From Lentinus brumalis (taxonomy: Eukaryota; Basidiomycota; Agaricomycetes; Polyporales; Polyporaceae): a DNA stretch of 64,000 bases. The stretch lies in the NCBI GenBank assembly GCA_001792895.1, contig MARA01000002.1, forward strand, positions 1,736,001-1,800,000, read 5' to 3'. Below are positions 44,391-57,372 of this stretch, piece after piece. Each line of letters starts with the position of its first letter. The stretch's first letter is position 1. The notes under the pieces are model-generated. The model was not told where the DNA came from. It saw only the letters and a list, made by a program, of their open reading frames with translations, and did no database searches. The position numbers and the translations under genes were made by a program.

Positions 44391-46764
44391 AGTTGTTATC
44401 GGGCCGTACTGGCTCTGAACAACTCTGCACGCGCTCAGGTGTGATATCAGAGTTGTGCCGTAACGTTCGGCCAGATGGAGATAAATAGAAGTGTTGGTTT
44501 CCTCCAAAGGCCTAGCACACGCACATGAGCGGTGGAGGATTCTGATGCGCTGCGGGGATAATCGCACAAGTCGTGAGCAGCATGGCATATCATTGCGTCG
44601 TCCACAATCGGATTTACATCGCGAGTTGACAGGCTTGGAAATCTGATGGTGGCACTGAGCCTTCTCCCGCGAACGTTTGCATGAATCAGGATACCTCTGA
44701 GCTCGTCCCTTGACTCTCTCGCCAGACTGTCGTTCTGCGGCCGTCAGGAGACCACGAAGGCAGTCTCGACACATATTCTCGCTAGTCTTCTGCTGTTGCG
44801 GGTGTACGCCTGACCCATGGCTATGCTAGAAAGCCACATGACAGAATACGACTCCACACTTCGAAACCAGCAAGCTACCGACGCGATATGAGGAAGACAG
44901 GTGCGCATGGTGGAATTTCGTCCACTCACTTACGACGTAGCTGTCGAACGCTGCGTACTCGGAGTGCCGCGGTCGCACGCCCCTCTTCTTGATTGTTGAG
45001 GCACCCGGCGGCATGTACACGCAATTAGAGTGTGAAGGTGTGGGTGTGTGGGTGTTTTGCCGTTTCTGAACTGCGACGATCCCAGGTTCAGCCAAAGGAA
45101 GGTGCACAGACATAGTACGATGGCTGCGGAGAACCAGCGGATACAATGTTTCTGTATGCTTAACGCCGGATAGTGCGGTCATGCACCTTTCAGGCTTATC
45201 AGAACCATTCGTGGACAGGAAGAGGACACGCGGACTTAGCCTGAGGGCGATGCAACGCTTCTGACGGTTTGAGTGCCATTGTGAAAGGTCGGCCGGGAAG
45301 GGACGGCTCGCTCGTGTGTGGACCGTGCGCACCTTCGGGCCTCGGGCAGCGGGTTAGTCAACACGATGAATGAGCCGAGCAGTCGTCGTCGGGTCCAGAC
45401 ACTCGGCGCAACAATGGCAAGTGGGAGGCGTCTGAAGCTTTGTGGCGTCTTGGGCCATACTGCCCGCGTACGCAGCCTGAAAGAGGTGGTCAGTTGATCA
45501 TATACGTGCGCCCAGATCGCGCCTGTAGAACGGAGCATGAGAGATACGGGAGGATTCGGAACGCCGTACGTACATCAATGCTGCGTGAGTTGAATTCCCT
45601 GGCATGCGGTTGGCACTGGCGCTGCACGAAGCTGAATCTGAGCGGCGTTCTGGGTGGACGACACGGCACTAGAATCGCGGAGTCGACGTTGTTCTAAGAC
45701 CAGAACTATTTTGGTGTCGGACTCCCGTGCCCCGCACTAACGAGAACATATCGAGAGCATCAGTGTGGGTTGGGAGTACTTCGCCAGAGTTCGGGACCCG
45801 CTACGAAGAGATTTCGGGGTCGGCGTGGGATGGTCGCAGACCCACGGTGCACTGGTAGTCGTACGTATACACGTGTCGCAAACCTCAGATCCACGCTCTG
45901 TTGCGGATCTGCGAGAGAATGATGTTCGTAGACGGTGGCCTCGCACGTTCATCGTTGCTGCCGCGCGTGTGCCCGGGTGACCGCAGACGAGGACACATGC
46001 GCAGGAACCTAAAGACATGGTCTGCTGTCCAGGCAGTGATGTGCGAAGCAGGGAACCAGGAGAAGAGAAGATAGCTAACGTGATTGCTGCCTTGCAGAGC
46101 TGCCATATATGCACAAGCGTCCTCCTGGGCAATTCGTGGTTTGTTCGAGGACTTGACACGACGAGTGGGTGTTCCTAAAGTCGGAGAAGTGTTTACATGA
46201 TCCGCAAGGCTTCGCGGGAGTCATGATATCGCTGAGGCGGAACAGAGATGGAACGACACACCGAGGTGTTCACTGTGATGGAGGCCGAGCTGACTCTACT
46301 TATCACCGTGGCGTTGGACGTGTCCCCAGGGGTCGGTCGATCAAAAAGAAGGATCAGAAAGTTCCTAGTACATGTCCGCAGCTGGCCTCGAGACTCCAGC
46401 TGTGAATCGCTGTCCATTGCAGACGGCAATGTGAGTAGCAGCAGGGGCCAATGTTGTGGCCAGGAGACAGCTGAGCCTGCAGCGGAGTCAAGGCGAGTCG
46501 CGGGAGCAGATAAGGCAGCCATCAGGCGCATCAATTCGGGTAGATAACGCCAGAGAAGGAAGCGGGCGACGCTAGGAACAGAGACGCCCGGGCGCAAGAA
46601 GACATGCGAAGTGGATTTGGCCTCTCGATCGCCGGCATGCTACCAGCTGCCCGGCAGGGTACTCTTCCTCGACTCCCTTTGCCCCTCTTCCCGTACCTCT
46701 TCTCCTACCCTCACCTTCCTCCCCTTCCCCCTTGTCCCCCTCCCTCCCTCCTCCTCGCATCCGT
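44391..46764. other. Long gene-poor stretch
   Basis: About 2.4 kb with no supported gene. Short frames on both strands (for example 44826-45332 on minus) have no domain pattern or partner exons. The right end is pyrimidine-rich (46670-46750), as fungal promoters upstream of start codons often are. Confidence 0.5.
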
Positions 46765-48876
46765 ATGGGCGATACCGACTCTGTAACCATCTCGCTCCTC
46801 CCTGTATCCCTATCTCTCGTCCACCTTCCTCGTTCGCGCCTCGAGCATTTCACCTCCCATGTCCTGCGCCAAATACTCCAACCAAACCCTACGTTCCTGA
46901 ACGTCACCTGTAACGAGATTGAAGTCAGCCTCTTCGCCGAGCACGATACCCTTCAAGACTTCCACAAGGCTGCACGAAAAGATGCTCGCAGGCTTCGGCA
47001 GAGACAACGCGAAGCTCGCGCAAATACCTCTGACTCTCCTCTGCGTGTCCGGCGAACAAGGGACAACTGGGAACCTGTCGAGGTCACCTCGGAGCGGTGG
47101 AAGGTACTCCAGATTGACTCCCATTCTGACCGTCTAGGTGCGCATCAGGTCGTCTGCTCAAATCCCCGGCCTGATTGACCCATACCCCACGCACTGATGC
47201 CTTTTAGACAATTCGGGCGCTAGGGTACATGAGTTATCCGCGCCCTTGGCCGCTGCTGGTATATCCATCCTATACCAGTCCTCATACATGTCCGACTTCA
47301 TCTTCGTGAGTATATCTTGTTCATTGTGCCCCAATCCCTACGCTGGGTGTTGCGCCAGCAGCGGCTGCTGTGCACACTGCATGTAACACGTAAAGCCCCT
47401 CCGCCGGGCGTTGACTTCGTGTGTATATGGGACTTCTTATCTCTCTTCACCAATAGAGCATAGGCGACGCTTCCCGGAATCATGTAGAATGCACCCCAAT
47501 TGTTGAACGGTGATACTGACTAATCCTCACGTTTACAGGTCAAGGAAGGCCGCCTAGCGGAAGTGATGTCTCTTCTGGGTTCTGCAGGGTTTGACCTATA
47601 CCTTTCGGACCCAATGAACCTCACAGCTCAAGTCGCCGCTTTCACGTCACCTGGGCTGTCACCAGCAGGCGACGACGACGCTTCTTCGGTACACCCATTC
47701 GAGCTACACTCTTCGGGACGGAACAGCTTCGACACCGAGGGCGGAATCGTGTTCACCCGCTCTCGGAGCAACACCAACGGCACGACGAATAGCTCCGACT
47801 CGCGGTCGCGTAGCGGCCTATCGAAACGCATGACGTCTCCCGACGAAGTCGCGAGCCCAGAGAGCGTTCCGAACGGCGAAGTCCGCTCTCCTTCTGCTCG
47901 CTCCATCTCTCACTCGCCGTCCGCTTGCGATGTGCGGGTGCTATCGCCAGACATTACGTGCGTTGGGTTGTCGGACGACAGCGCGGACGTATGGGGTCTC
48001 AAGATCGTCAAGTTGGTCGCCTTTCCGGAGCTCATCATGGGCCCCTCCGGTGCGCCCGTTTCAGAACGGCGCACACGCACACGCAGCCCCTCTCCCGTGC
48101 TGTTGCCTGCGTTACCGGAAGACGCGATTCACATCCTCTCCTTAAGCGAGGCCGAAGCGGGCTGCGGGAGCGACACGACGACCCGGGTCGCGCCTGAGTC
48201 ACCTAAGAAGGACCCCGCGGAGCGGTCGGGCTCGGAGTCCCCGGCGTTCGATGACGCTATGGATGCGGATGAATCAAGCGACGACGATAGCGATTGCGAG
48301 GAGCGGCCCAAGCTTCCGCATATCAACACTGCTCAGACGATGAGGGCACACCCGAGCTTCAGGTCGCGCTCTTCATCCGTGTCCTCGTCGAGCGACTTGT
48401 CCCCTTCACCGCTTGTGCCGTTCTTCTCCTTCACACGCACATCGGAGGGGTCGTCGCTCGCTGCGCCTGTGTCCCTTCTTGCCGCCTTGTTTCCTGCCAA
48501 CGAGCGGCACATGGTCATGTGTAGTGAGGAGCTGGACGTAGTGGATTCGCGCAACGCCTCTCCTGAGCGTTGGGACGACGGTGGAGTCGAAGACGAGGAA
48601 GCGGAGGGCGACTTGCCCGAGCCTGAGGGCATGCTTAGGTGCTTGCAGGTTGACCTGCGGAAGTTTGGACTGGGTGAGTCCAGCGGGGATAGTGCGCGTG
48701 TGAGAGTAGTATGCTGACGCGGACGCGTAGAGAAACACGGGTTGGTTAACCGCTTCTCTCGCGCTCTTGAGGAGAACGGGATCAACCACATGTACAGCTC
48801 GACGTACAAGACCGCGAACCTCCTCATCGACAAGGCTCACGCCGGTCGGGCGCAAGCGCTGCTGCGTTCGTGCTGA
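46765..48876 (+). CDS. CASTOR-like ACT-domain protein with long disordered insertion
   Basis: Exons 46765-47137, 47208-47305, 47539-48673, 48731-48876 give 1752 nt (583 aa). The N-terminal part (VSLSLVHLPRSRLEHFTSHVLRQIL; WEPVEVTSERWKVLQID) and the following ACT unit (ELSAPLAAAGISILYQSSYMSDFIFVKE) match the pattern of CASTOR/GATSL proteins, whose paired ACT domains bind arginine and regulate TORC1 through GATOR2. The second ACT half (GLVNRFSRALEENGINHMYSS, TANLLI) is at the C-terminus. About 330 Ser/Asp/Glu-rich residues separate the halves. The second intron is 233 nt, unusually long here. An in-frame Met at 46732 is an alternative start. Amino-acid sensing is inference from the fold. Confidence 0.75.
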
Positions 48877-51331
48877 GGACTCCCGTCGTGACATCCTATA
48901 TCCACCTGAGCTTCATCCGCCGACATCTTCATCCTCTACCTCCGCTTCTATCCCTCGACTGCCTCTGTGTTTCCAGCAAAAATATGCTCGACAGCTGTCG
49001 GCACTATTCTGCGACTCTGTGGTAGACCTACGGCATTGTGCACAGCAGCTCTATGCATGCGTCACTACGCGTCTACTCATGAAAACAACGGCCACAGCCC
49101 ACGCCCCTCACGCACTCTACGTTTTACGTTGATACGCACCGATCGTAACCCGCCACTTTCTGCATAGCAGCATATGCGCACCCATCTCATCTATCCCATC
49201 CCTCCCTCTTTTGCGCTCCCCGCATCTCCCCGCATCTCATTCGCATATATACCCTACCCCCACACCCATGCTCAAACCCCCCGCTCACTCGACCGTTCGG
49301 TTCCCCATTTGCATCTCACCTCACGTATACGTACATACTACAATTGCCCGCTCATCTATCTGTCCGACCAGCCATCTTACTTATCAGCATCCGCATCCGC
49401 ATTCTCTGCCACTCATGTTGTTGTACCGTACTGTACGTGCCCGCACGGTGCACCCGCACTCTGTCCTGACTCCCGACTCCTGACGTTCGAACGTCGCTGT
49501 ATCCGTAGTCGCCGCTGCCAAGCGCGTATATTCTATGCATCGTTCTTGGGTTCTCGCACTTGTACATAGACTCAGAGTGCGTCGGTTCGTCGGCCAGCGC
49601 CGTGATCTGGTTGGGAAGGTACGAGACGACGCTGCACAGCTGTTGGATCACTCGGGATGGAGGAGGGATGATATTTTGGTACTTACGCGCATACTTACTC
49701 GGGAAGATCCCGACCAGGACGTTGACGTCGTTGACACAGGTTCAAGGTTATGACCGCACAACAAGCCGTAGCACCGGGACGGCGGTATCCTCAGGCTGCA
49801 GCTGTCCGCGCCGGGTGCCCATGTGGAGTATGCGTACATAGATGGGGCTGTAGCTACGACTACCACCGTGCGCGCAACGCGCCGTGCATTCATTCCGAGT
49901 CATACGTCGTATCGTGGGCTGCCTAGGGTAGACAAAGTCATACGTGAGCCAGCGATAATAATGTATGGCGGTGTCAGATGGGTCCCGTGTGGAAGCAGGA
50001 CGGGCATAGAGAGCCGAGAGGGAGAGGGCAAGGTACGGACATGACAGCATGACAGATTCGAGTTGAATAGTTGGGAGGCGCGAGATGCACAGAATGTGTC
50101 GCCGAATGAGTGCAGAGATGTGATAGATAGATAGTCAGCGCCCTTGGATGGCCAGGAACAGATCCATAGCGCTCCTGGTTGAGAAATGACCGAGAAGGTA
50201 TGTTGGATCGTATTCGGGGATTCAGAGACGAGCCGTGTCGGTGTCTCGTCACGAGCAGCAGAGCCCCCAGACAAGGAACGGGTGATTGGCGTGACCAAGT
50301 ACTGGAGTCTAGACAAGTGGCGGGGAGGGCGAGACGCTTCCAGCGAAAGACGAATCAGGACGCGTTTAAGCCGGCGATGTCCCTGGGTGATGGAGGTGAG
50401 ACCCCAGGGCGTCCGGGCTGGCGATCAGCGCGTTGTCTGGACGGATCGGGGAGTCGGACGACCGAGGAGACCGCGCGCAGAGATGCTGGGAGATCGGTGA
50501 GCGCAAGCGAAAGGCGCACGAGTGTACGATAGACTCACGGTTGCCAGGAGAGCGGGCAGCGTGCTCGAGAGTGGGTGCCATGACTCGGGGTGCAGCGTGT
50601 CGACCATGGTGTGCTGCGGGGGTGTAGCATTGGGATGCAGGGGCGACAGCTGAAAGGCTCGAATCCGAAGTGACAGGAGTGGCTGGTGGAAGTGTAACAG
50701 CGGGATCAGCACTGCCCTGGATGCCGCTGAAGTCCGTGCATCTCCCTCTGATCTCCGTGAGGCGACGGCGAAAGCTTGGAGGGCAGGTGGCTGGACCGTG
50801 CAGAGGAAGACATCGAGCTCAGCTTATCGAACGTACACAGACCCAAGGCGGGGCACGAATAAGGTTACGGAGATCGCCGCGTCAAGTTTGGTTGGAGAGC
50901 TGCCCGATATGGGTGGCAATTTGATGGCGTCCCCGACGATCGAGGGCTGAGCAGGTTGGCCGGGTGAACGCAACTGCCGTGTCTACCTTCAACCCATGGA
51001 CAGACCGCGCGCGGGACCCACTCGGGCTTGCGGGCGAGGGGCGACGGCGTGGGGCCGGTTACGGGGTCCTGGGCTGCAGGGAAGCGACCGGATTTGGAGG
51101 AAGGGGGAGGCGCACGAGAGAGTTCGCGACAGCTTCCTTTCCTGCGTAGGATGACGCCCTTTTTTCTGGCGAGGGCTATTATTGCGGTGACAGCTCCGGT
51201 TCTCCACCGCGCGAGATTCTTTTCGTTCCCCTTCGCTTTCCCTTCACGTCTCCCGCCTGCCATTCATTTTGCCCGACTGTCTTTCTTTACTCGTCCTTAC
51301 TCGTCCTCCTCCTCCTCCCCCGTCCCCCACC
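48877..51331. other. Long gene-poor stretch
   Basis: About 2.45 kb between two plus-strand genes with no supported gene. Pyrimidine-rich near 49190-49400 and again just before the next start (51235-51330), consistent with a promoter there. Confidence 0.5.
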
Positions 51332-53978
51332 ATGTCCTTCTCGCCCTCCCTGCGCCCGCCCCTCGACAGCAGCTACTCAAGTCGCATCTCCAAGGGCTCA
51401 GTCGACTCCGCCCCCTCGTCCCCGGGCTCCCGCTCCACATCTCGTTTACTCCAGGACCGGTCATTACAGAGCTTTCCCCCAATCTCCTACCGCTTCGCTG
51501 CATCCTCCAGCAGTCCTTCCCTCTCCGCCGCCTCCGATTCCCCATATCTAGGCCCGAGCAGGCCGCTGTCCCTCGGCGATGGGGTGAGTTCACGCCACGG
51601 TTGCCGTCCACGACGACTTCAGCTGAATCCATTGCACGCCCAGTACACGTTTTCCCCGGACCCTCAGAAGTGGGGAATGCAGATCTCGCCAGAGTACAAG
51701 GAAGAGGATGACGAGCTGCACAAACCGGATTCCATGCCCGCCGCAGAGGCAGATCGCAATAGCCGCGAGGTCTTCTCATGGCGCGGTATCACCAATATTG
51801 GGACGCTGCTGGTGATCATTGCTGGCATCCTGACCCTCTTGTGAGTTTCCAATTCCTCTTGAGGTGCGCACGGTCATCGCGTTCCTTCGCGCTGCGCGTA
51901 ACGACGCCTACATGCGCGCGCAGCACGTCTTTCTCATCGGTTGATGGAGACAATACCCACCGCGATGATGCAGGCCCAGGCTCTGCAGGACGTGGCCTCC
52001 CTCGAATGCAGCGCCCTCGCCTGGCACGCCGCACATCTCCCGACGAGGGAGTTATGGCGCACCTGTGGTCCCGGCAGCCGGAGTAACAGTCGCGCCATCT
52101 GCCCGACGGTGTGACGAGTCGGTGCGCACGTGTGGAATTGCCGAGAAGGCCCTGAACGCCGGAGACCGCCGGATACCACGTCTTCAATTTTGCGACCGTA
52201 CTGACGTCATTCACGACCAGTGTTGGTTATCCTGTCGTCACTGCCGTCACGCGAAAACCTCTGAGCACATTCGGTGCGTTCAACCTGGGAGGAATCAACG
52301 CTTCGGGCCAGGTCAGTTCCCCCGGTCACCCCGTTCCGTGTGATGCTCACATACTCGAATTAGGTGCCGGATATTCCTGGTCACCGTGGCCTCATCGACA
52401 TCGACACGCCCCAGTCCGCTCGCAGGAAAAAGGCATGGAACACAGGCGAAGACCTCGAGCTCGTGTTCTCTGATGAATTCAACGTAGACGGGCGGACCTT
52501 CTACCCCGGCGATGACCCGTATTGGGAAGCAGTTGACTTGCACTATTGGGCGACGAACAACCTCGAGTGGTACGACCCCGCGGCGATTACAACCGAGGGC
52601 GGGGATCTCGTCATCACGTTGTCCAAGAAGGAGACACACAACCTCCACTACCAGGGAGGTTAGAGCATTTCCATTCTCGCCGCAGCATTGATAGGGCCTA
52701 ATTCGCCTCTCTTCCAGGGATGATGAGTAGCTGGAACAAGTTTTGCTTCACCGGTGGGTACATCGAGGCGAACGTCTCGCTCCCGGGTGTGAGCAACATC
52801 CTCGGCCTTTGGCCTGCCCTGTGGACGATGGGCAATCTGGGCCGCGCAGGGTATGGCGCGTCGCTAGAAGGATTGGTAGGTCTTCCATTTCCTCACCCTG
52901 GCAACTGTCATAACGCCTTCCACCGCGTCACAGTGGCCATACACGTACGACACCTGTGATGTCGGCACGGTTGCAAACCAGACGATCAACGGACAGCCCG
53001 CGGCCGCCACGGTGGACGGTGACAAGGGCAATGGTGGCATCCTTTCCTTCCTTCCTGGACAGCGGCTATCTCGGTGTACGTGCGATGGCGAGATTCACCC
53101 AGGGCCAAAGCATAAAGACGGTACCTTCGTTGGCCGGTCTGCGCCGGAAATCGACGTATTCGAGGCCCAGATCAACCAGGATACTCTGATCGCGCAAGTT
53201 TCCCAGAGTGCGCAGTGGGCGGTGAGTACGGATATTTGTGCCTGATTACGGCGCACATGACCGCTTGAACCTCGTCTCATCCATCATCTGCAGCCGTTCA
53301 ACCATGCATACGTCTGGCAGAACACGAGTGACAACGAAGTCATTGCGGACCCGTCCATCTCGTTCCAGAACACCTTCACTGGTAGTGTGACGCAACAGGC
53401 GACATCGGTTGTGACTTCAACAAACCCGAATTGCTACGAGTACGATGCGGGCTGCTACTCGATCTACGGCTTCGAGTACAAGCCTGGCTTTGAGGACGGC
53501 GTATGTACTCACACGATGATCCTGTGACGCATGGCTGACGTAGACGTGCGCAGTACATCACCTGGATATCGGACAACAAGATTTCATGGACTTTGAATGG
53601 GCCTGGCATGGGACCAGACCCATTGGTGGAGATCCAGGAGCGGCCCGTTCCAGGGGAGCCCATGGTGAGTATTCCGCCTTCTTGTGGAGACGCAACGCTC
53701 AAACAACGGGCCAGTACATCATAGCGAATTTGGGAATGTCCTTCAACTTCGGCCCGGTCGATCTCGACCACCTACCCTTCCCGGTGCACATGCGTATTGA
53801 CTACATCCGCGTATATCAGCCATCAAATGCGATCAACATTGGATGCGACCCACCGGAATACCCTACAGCGGCGTACATCGAGCGGTTCCAGGAGGCGTAC
53901 ACGAATCCGAACCTCACAACATGGGTCGGCGACTACCATCAGGAGTGGCCGAAGAACAGCTTCCTCGGCGAATGCTAG
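51332..53978 (+). CDS. KRE6: Kre6/Skn1-type GH16 protein for beta-glucan synthesis
   Basis: Exons 51332-51583, 51644-51840, 52221-52311, 52364-52658, 52718-52875, 52934-53221, 53294-53500, 53554-53664, 53715-53978 give 1863 nt (620 aa). A Ser-rich cytosolic tail of about 130 residues precedes a type II anchor (GTLLVIIAGILTLLFVGYPVV) and a GH16-like jelly roll: LELVFSDEFN, NKFCFTGGYIEANV, LWPALWTMGN. The GH16 acid signature EIDVFEAQ has Glu403, Asp405 and Glu408 all present. Kre6/Skn1 proteins work in the secretory pathway on cell-wall beta-1,6-glucan. The second intron (51841-52220) is 380 nt and cuts the membrane helix. Confidence 0.93.
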
Positions 53979-55084
53979 TCGTGGATACGCCAGATCTGCC
54001 TCATCCCTCACCTCACGAAAGCCCTCGCACGACCTCAGCTGCCCTCTTGCAGGCCGCTCACGTCCTCGTCCACGTCCAACGTTGGCCGCACCTCCATGTC
54101 CTTGTCGTATTGCTTTGCCGGTCGCCGCTGTCGAACACGTTCCAGTACACGCACGTCCCCTCTCCGCTTCATCTCCGCGCCTGCCCTGCTACTACCCCGC
54201 AACTGCTGTCAGTGTATCATCCCCCGCCCTGTTTACAAGTACACGTTATGCCCACCACGGCGCACCCGACCACGGCTCCCCTCATCCATCCCGACCCTTC
54301 ACCCCCTGACACGCCGGTTTACCTTTATCCTTCACTCGTGCTGTCCTGTCCGTTCGCATGGTCGTCCGGACAACCCCCTCTCGCGACCGAGGCATCCGTT
54401 TCTCGCTGCCCTCGCCCCCCGCAGTCGGCCTCGGAGCGCCGCATGTCCGCGGAGTCACTACTCGAGAGCACTATGGCCTTGCCGAGCTGGCTCTGGTGCG
54501 ACGGTGGCGGCTCGTAGTCGAACTCATGGACTGGCTGCATGGACCGTTCACATAGCACGCACTTGCATATCATCTCATACTCGGACCGTTGTAGCTCATG
54601 TCACCACTCTGTTAGAGCGTCCCTCTCTCTCTCTCGCACACGCACGCGGCTCGTGGGGGGACGGACTCGCAGGTGCCGGCCGTTGCAGTACGCCGCGGCA
54701 TACTCACCAACATATATATATTGCATGTCACGCTAATATCTTTATTGGTAATGATGTTGTCGAGTACTTTTCTACTAGAAGGACGACAGTACTTACATTG
54801 AAGACACGGGATTTGTCGCTCCCCAGCCGTCTGGGACGCGTATGAAGAGGTCGGCCCGTTGCCGCACGGTTACCTCAACCTCAATCCTATTCGGTAAGCT
54901 TTCACTTCGCGGGATGGGACTGCGGACGGAAGTCGAAGCAGTCACAAGTCTGGTGCGCAGTGCGCAGCTCACAGTGCATTGATGCGTTCAAAAAGTAAGG
55001 GTGGACCGCGAGTTCACTGAACTGGAGCCGCAGTTGTATAGGCTACAGGAACATGTACGTACACATCGCGCAGCGAACCTTCTC
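53979..55084. other. Intergenic between convergent genes
   Basis: 3' flanks of KRE6 (+) and PEX14 (-). Contains a short CT microsatellite (about 54622-54634) and an AT run (about 54711-54720). No gene seen. Confidence 0.5.
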
Positions 55085-56523
55085 TCAAGCCGGCGTAGCA
55101 GTGCCAGTAGCTGCTGCGGCGTCACCTGTACCAGCCGGCACCCCAGGTCTCGGGAGCCCGAGTCCGACGCGCGGCATGAAGGAGCGGCGGTTGAGCACGA
55201 GGCCCTTGAGCGCGCGGATCTCGCGGCGGACCTCTTCCTCCTCGGGCGAGAGGGACGCGCCGAGCCCGACGCCGGGCGCGCGGAAGGTGTGCGGGAGGGC
55301 GTAGGTCTGCGTGGCGATGTAGCCGGTGAGGTCGGAGATGGCCTGGAAGGTGTGCTGGAACTTGGGCTGGTCGGAGGGGGGCGGGGGTAGTGCGGATTTG
55401 AGCGAGGAGAGGGAGGTGAGCAGGGGTGGGGGTGGAGGGGGTGTGGGCGGGGTGTATGTCCAGACTGTGTCGGGGGAGGGCGGGGGCGGTGGATTGGGAG
55501 GTGGGGATGGGGATGAAGAGGTGGCGGATGGTGAGGGGGAGGAGGGGCGGGTTGGAAGAGAGGTGTGGCTGTGAGTGTTTGCCAGAGATTTTCCTGTGTG
55601 CGTGAGGGTTGTGAATGAACGCTCCGCATAGAAGTGCTGTCACTCACCTCATACTGGGCACCCTCGTCTGCGATCCACGGGAACTTAGCCTCGAGTGTGC
55701 GGAAGAGCTCGGCGGAGGTGGCTCTGCGTCCCTCCTTCGAGCAATCCTCGATGGCACAACGAAGTAGAGATATCGGCGGCACGTCTCTCTCATCGTTGCT
55801 GGCGGCCGCAAGCTGCTCTAGCCCGTGACAGTCCGCGAATCTTGCAGCTTCGCGGATTGGCTGAGGCTGGGGAAGGACGGCGAATGTTGACTGCTGGGTC
55901 GCCTTCAAGTCCTCGAGCGAATGTACCATGCGTTCCAGCAGAGCCCTGCGGTGTGTCCCAAGAGATAAACGTGCCTGGTACGTCTGCGCAATCTTCGGGT
56001 AGAGGAACCTCTATACACGGCATGAGCACCAGGGTATGCGATCATAAATACGACGGCGTACGAAGTAGGCGAGTAGCAGTGCGGCGGAGCTGCCGGCTAT
56101 CCATGTAAACGCCCGGAAGACGTTCAAGAGCAGGTATGGTACTTTCGAGGGTGGCGGCTGGGGATATGTCCGGGGTGGAAGCGAGGGCGGGGGCGGGGCT
56201 GAAGGTGCGGTACGACGCTCAGTGAGAGGTTGTGAGGAGCAAGACGCGCGACGCACCACTTCGTACAGTAGCCCTTCAATCTCTGCATCCGTGAGGCCCT
56301 TCTCCACGAGGAACCTCCGCTTCGCAGACGCGTCTTCGTGTCTGACTTGGGGCGAGGTGAGGAAGGCGCGGGCGCGCTGGAGGAGTTCTGTCCGGTCGGT
56401 AGATGCTGGTGGGGGTGAGTCTGTTTGCGCCGGCGGAGACTCCCCTGTGTTCTCTGCTGCTGGTGCTGCAGTCTCAGGCATCGTAGGACCCGTCTGGGCC
56501 GCTGCGTTGTGTTCGTCCGCCAT
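55085..56523 (-). CDS. PEX14: Peroxisomal docking protein Pex14, apparent frame losses
   Basis: Exons 5' to 3': 56523-56257, 56198-56062, 56010-55648, 55593-55085. The protein docks the Pex5/Pex7 cargo receptors at the peroxisomal membrane. Seen: the N-terminal Pex14_N helices (LLQRARAFLTSPQV, FLVEKGLTDAEIEGLL, about 46-85), Pro-rich linker, membrane helix (TWIAGSSAALLLAYF), then a coiled coil and the C-terminal region LTGYIATQTYAL / EEEVRREIRALKGLVLNRR. Spliced length is 1276 nt, two short of a multiple of three. One base seems lost in the C run at the start of exon 2 (56195-56198), unless a weak in-frame splice is used. Another seems lost in the C-rich part of exon 4 (about 55440-55560). 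Confidence 0.88.
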
Positions 56524-57372
56524 GGTCGAGGATGAGTTGCTTGCAAGCGCCGGTACCCCGGACTGATCATAGCCGGGCGATCACAGCGCCGGGCCGTGCT
56601 CTTCCGCCCACCAAGTACCTGGTGTCGTTCCTTCGCTCACTGAACTCAACCTCCAGTGCAGTGTAACGGCCACATCAAGAACGAGACTGTCCTGGTCGGT
56701 TGCCATCGAGATGGTTCGTTCGTGAGCCCCAGTGAGATCCCACCCTATTCCCAACGATTTCCGTGTAGCCTAGTGTAGCCTAGTGTAGGCGGGTGTAGGC
56801 AGGAGCAAATCGAAGCCAGTTGGCGTCTATTCTGACAGCGAAGTCGCGTTTCGTGGTTCCCAATCCGGACGTTTGCGCAAGTTTGCGCTGCGCTCAACCT
56901 GCGCTGCTCAGTCTGCCACTTGATCAGGTCAATTGAACTGCACATGCGCTCTTGCGCCGTTGCGCCGTTGCGCCTCAATACGATACCGCCCCCATGCACG
57001 CACGGTTGGTCACAAGTCTCGATTTTATGCCAATTGGCATAGTGTCTTCAATCCGACCATCTCGCACCCTCCCACCTTTGGCAGTCGACGAGTGATTTCA
57101 AGTAGCAGGTTACAGGCACGGCAAGGTACAGTACGCTTTTCAGTTGAACTTATTCCACCGCCATACATCTGACATACGCCGCCAGCGCACGACTACGCCG
57201 CCTGCGCACGACATCCTGTGGAAGGGCACAATCACCAACCTCTCTCTCTTTGGGAGGGGACAAGTATAGCGCGGTGACTACATATATAATGTCAGTAAAG
57301 TCGTCGTCCAGCCACAGCAAACCACTCACTGCTCTATCTCTACTCACAGTAACCACAATCTTCTCGACTATC
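56524..57372. other. Region upstream of transposase
   Basis: Separates PEX14 (start) from the transposase (start). Contains the 10-bp tandem repeats at 56763-56802, a GCGCCGTT-type repeat near 56955-56972 and a TATATAA near 57283-57289, about 85 nt before the transposase ATG. The left end of the element probably lies here but I could not define it. Confidence 0.5.
56763..56802 (+). repeat. Four 10-bp tandem repeats
   Basis: GTGTAGCCTA twice, then GTGTAGGCGG and GTGTAGGCAG. The array contains TAGTG, the complement of the CACTA terminus typical of the transposon class next door. On the left of a plus-strand element this is in the wrong orientation for a terminus, so a subterminal repeat is more likely. 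Confidence 0.6.

Noticed and set aside
44826..45332. 168-codon minus-strand frame
   Set aside because: Composition is not protein-like, no hydrophobic core or motif, and nearby frames on the other strand are equally long.
51960..52160. C/D-box snoRNA inside the long Kre6 intron
   Set aside because: A near-C-box (ATGATGC) and a CTGA exist but are about 190 nt apart with no terminal stem.
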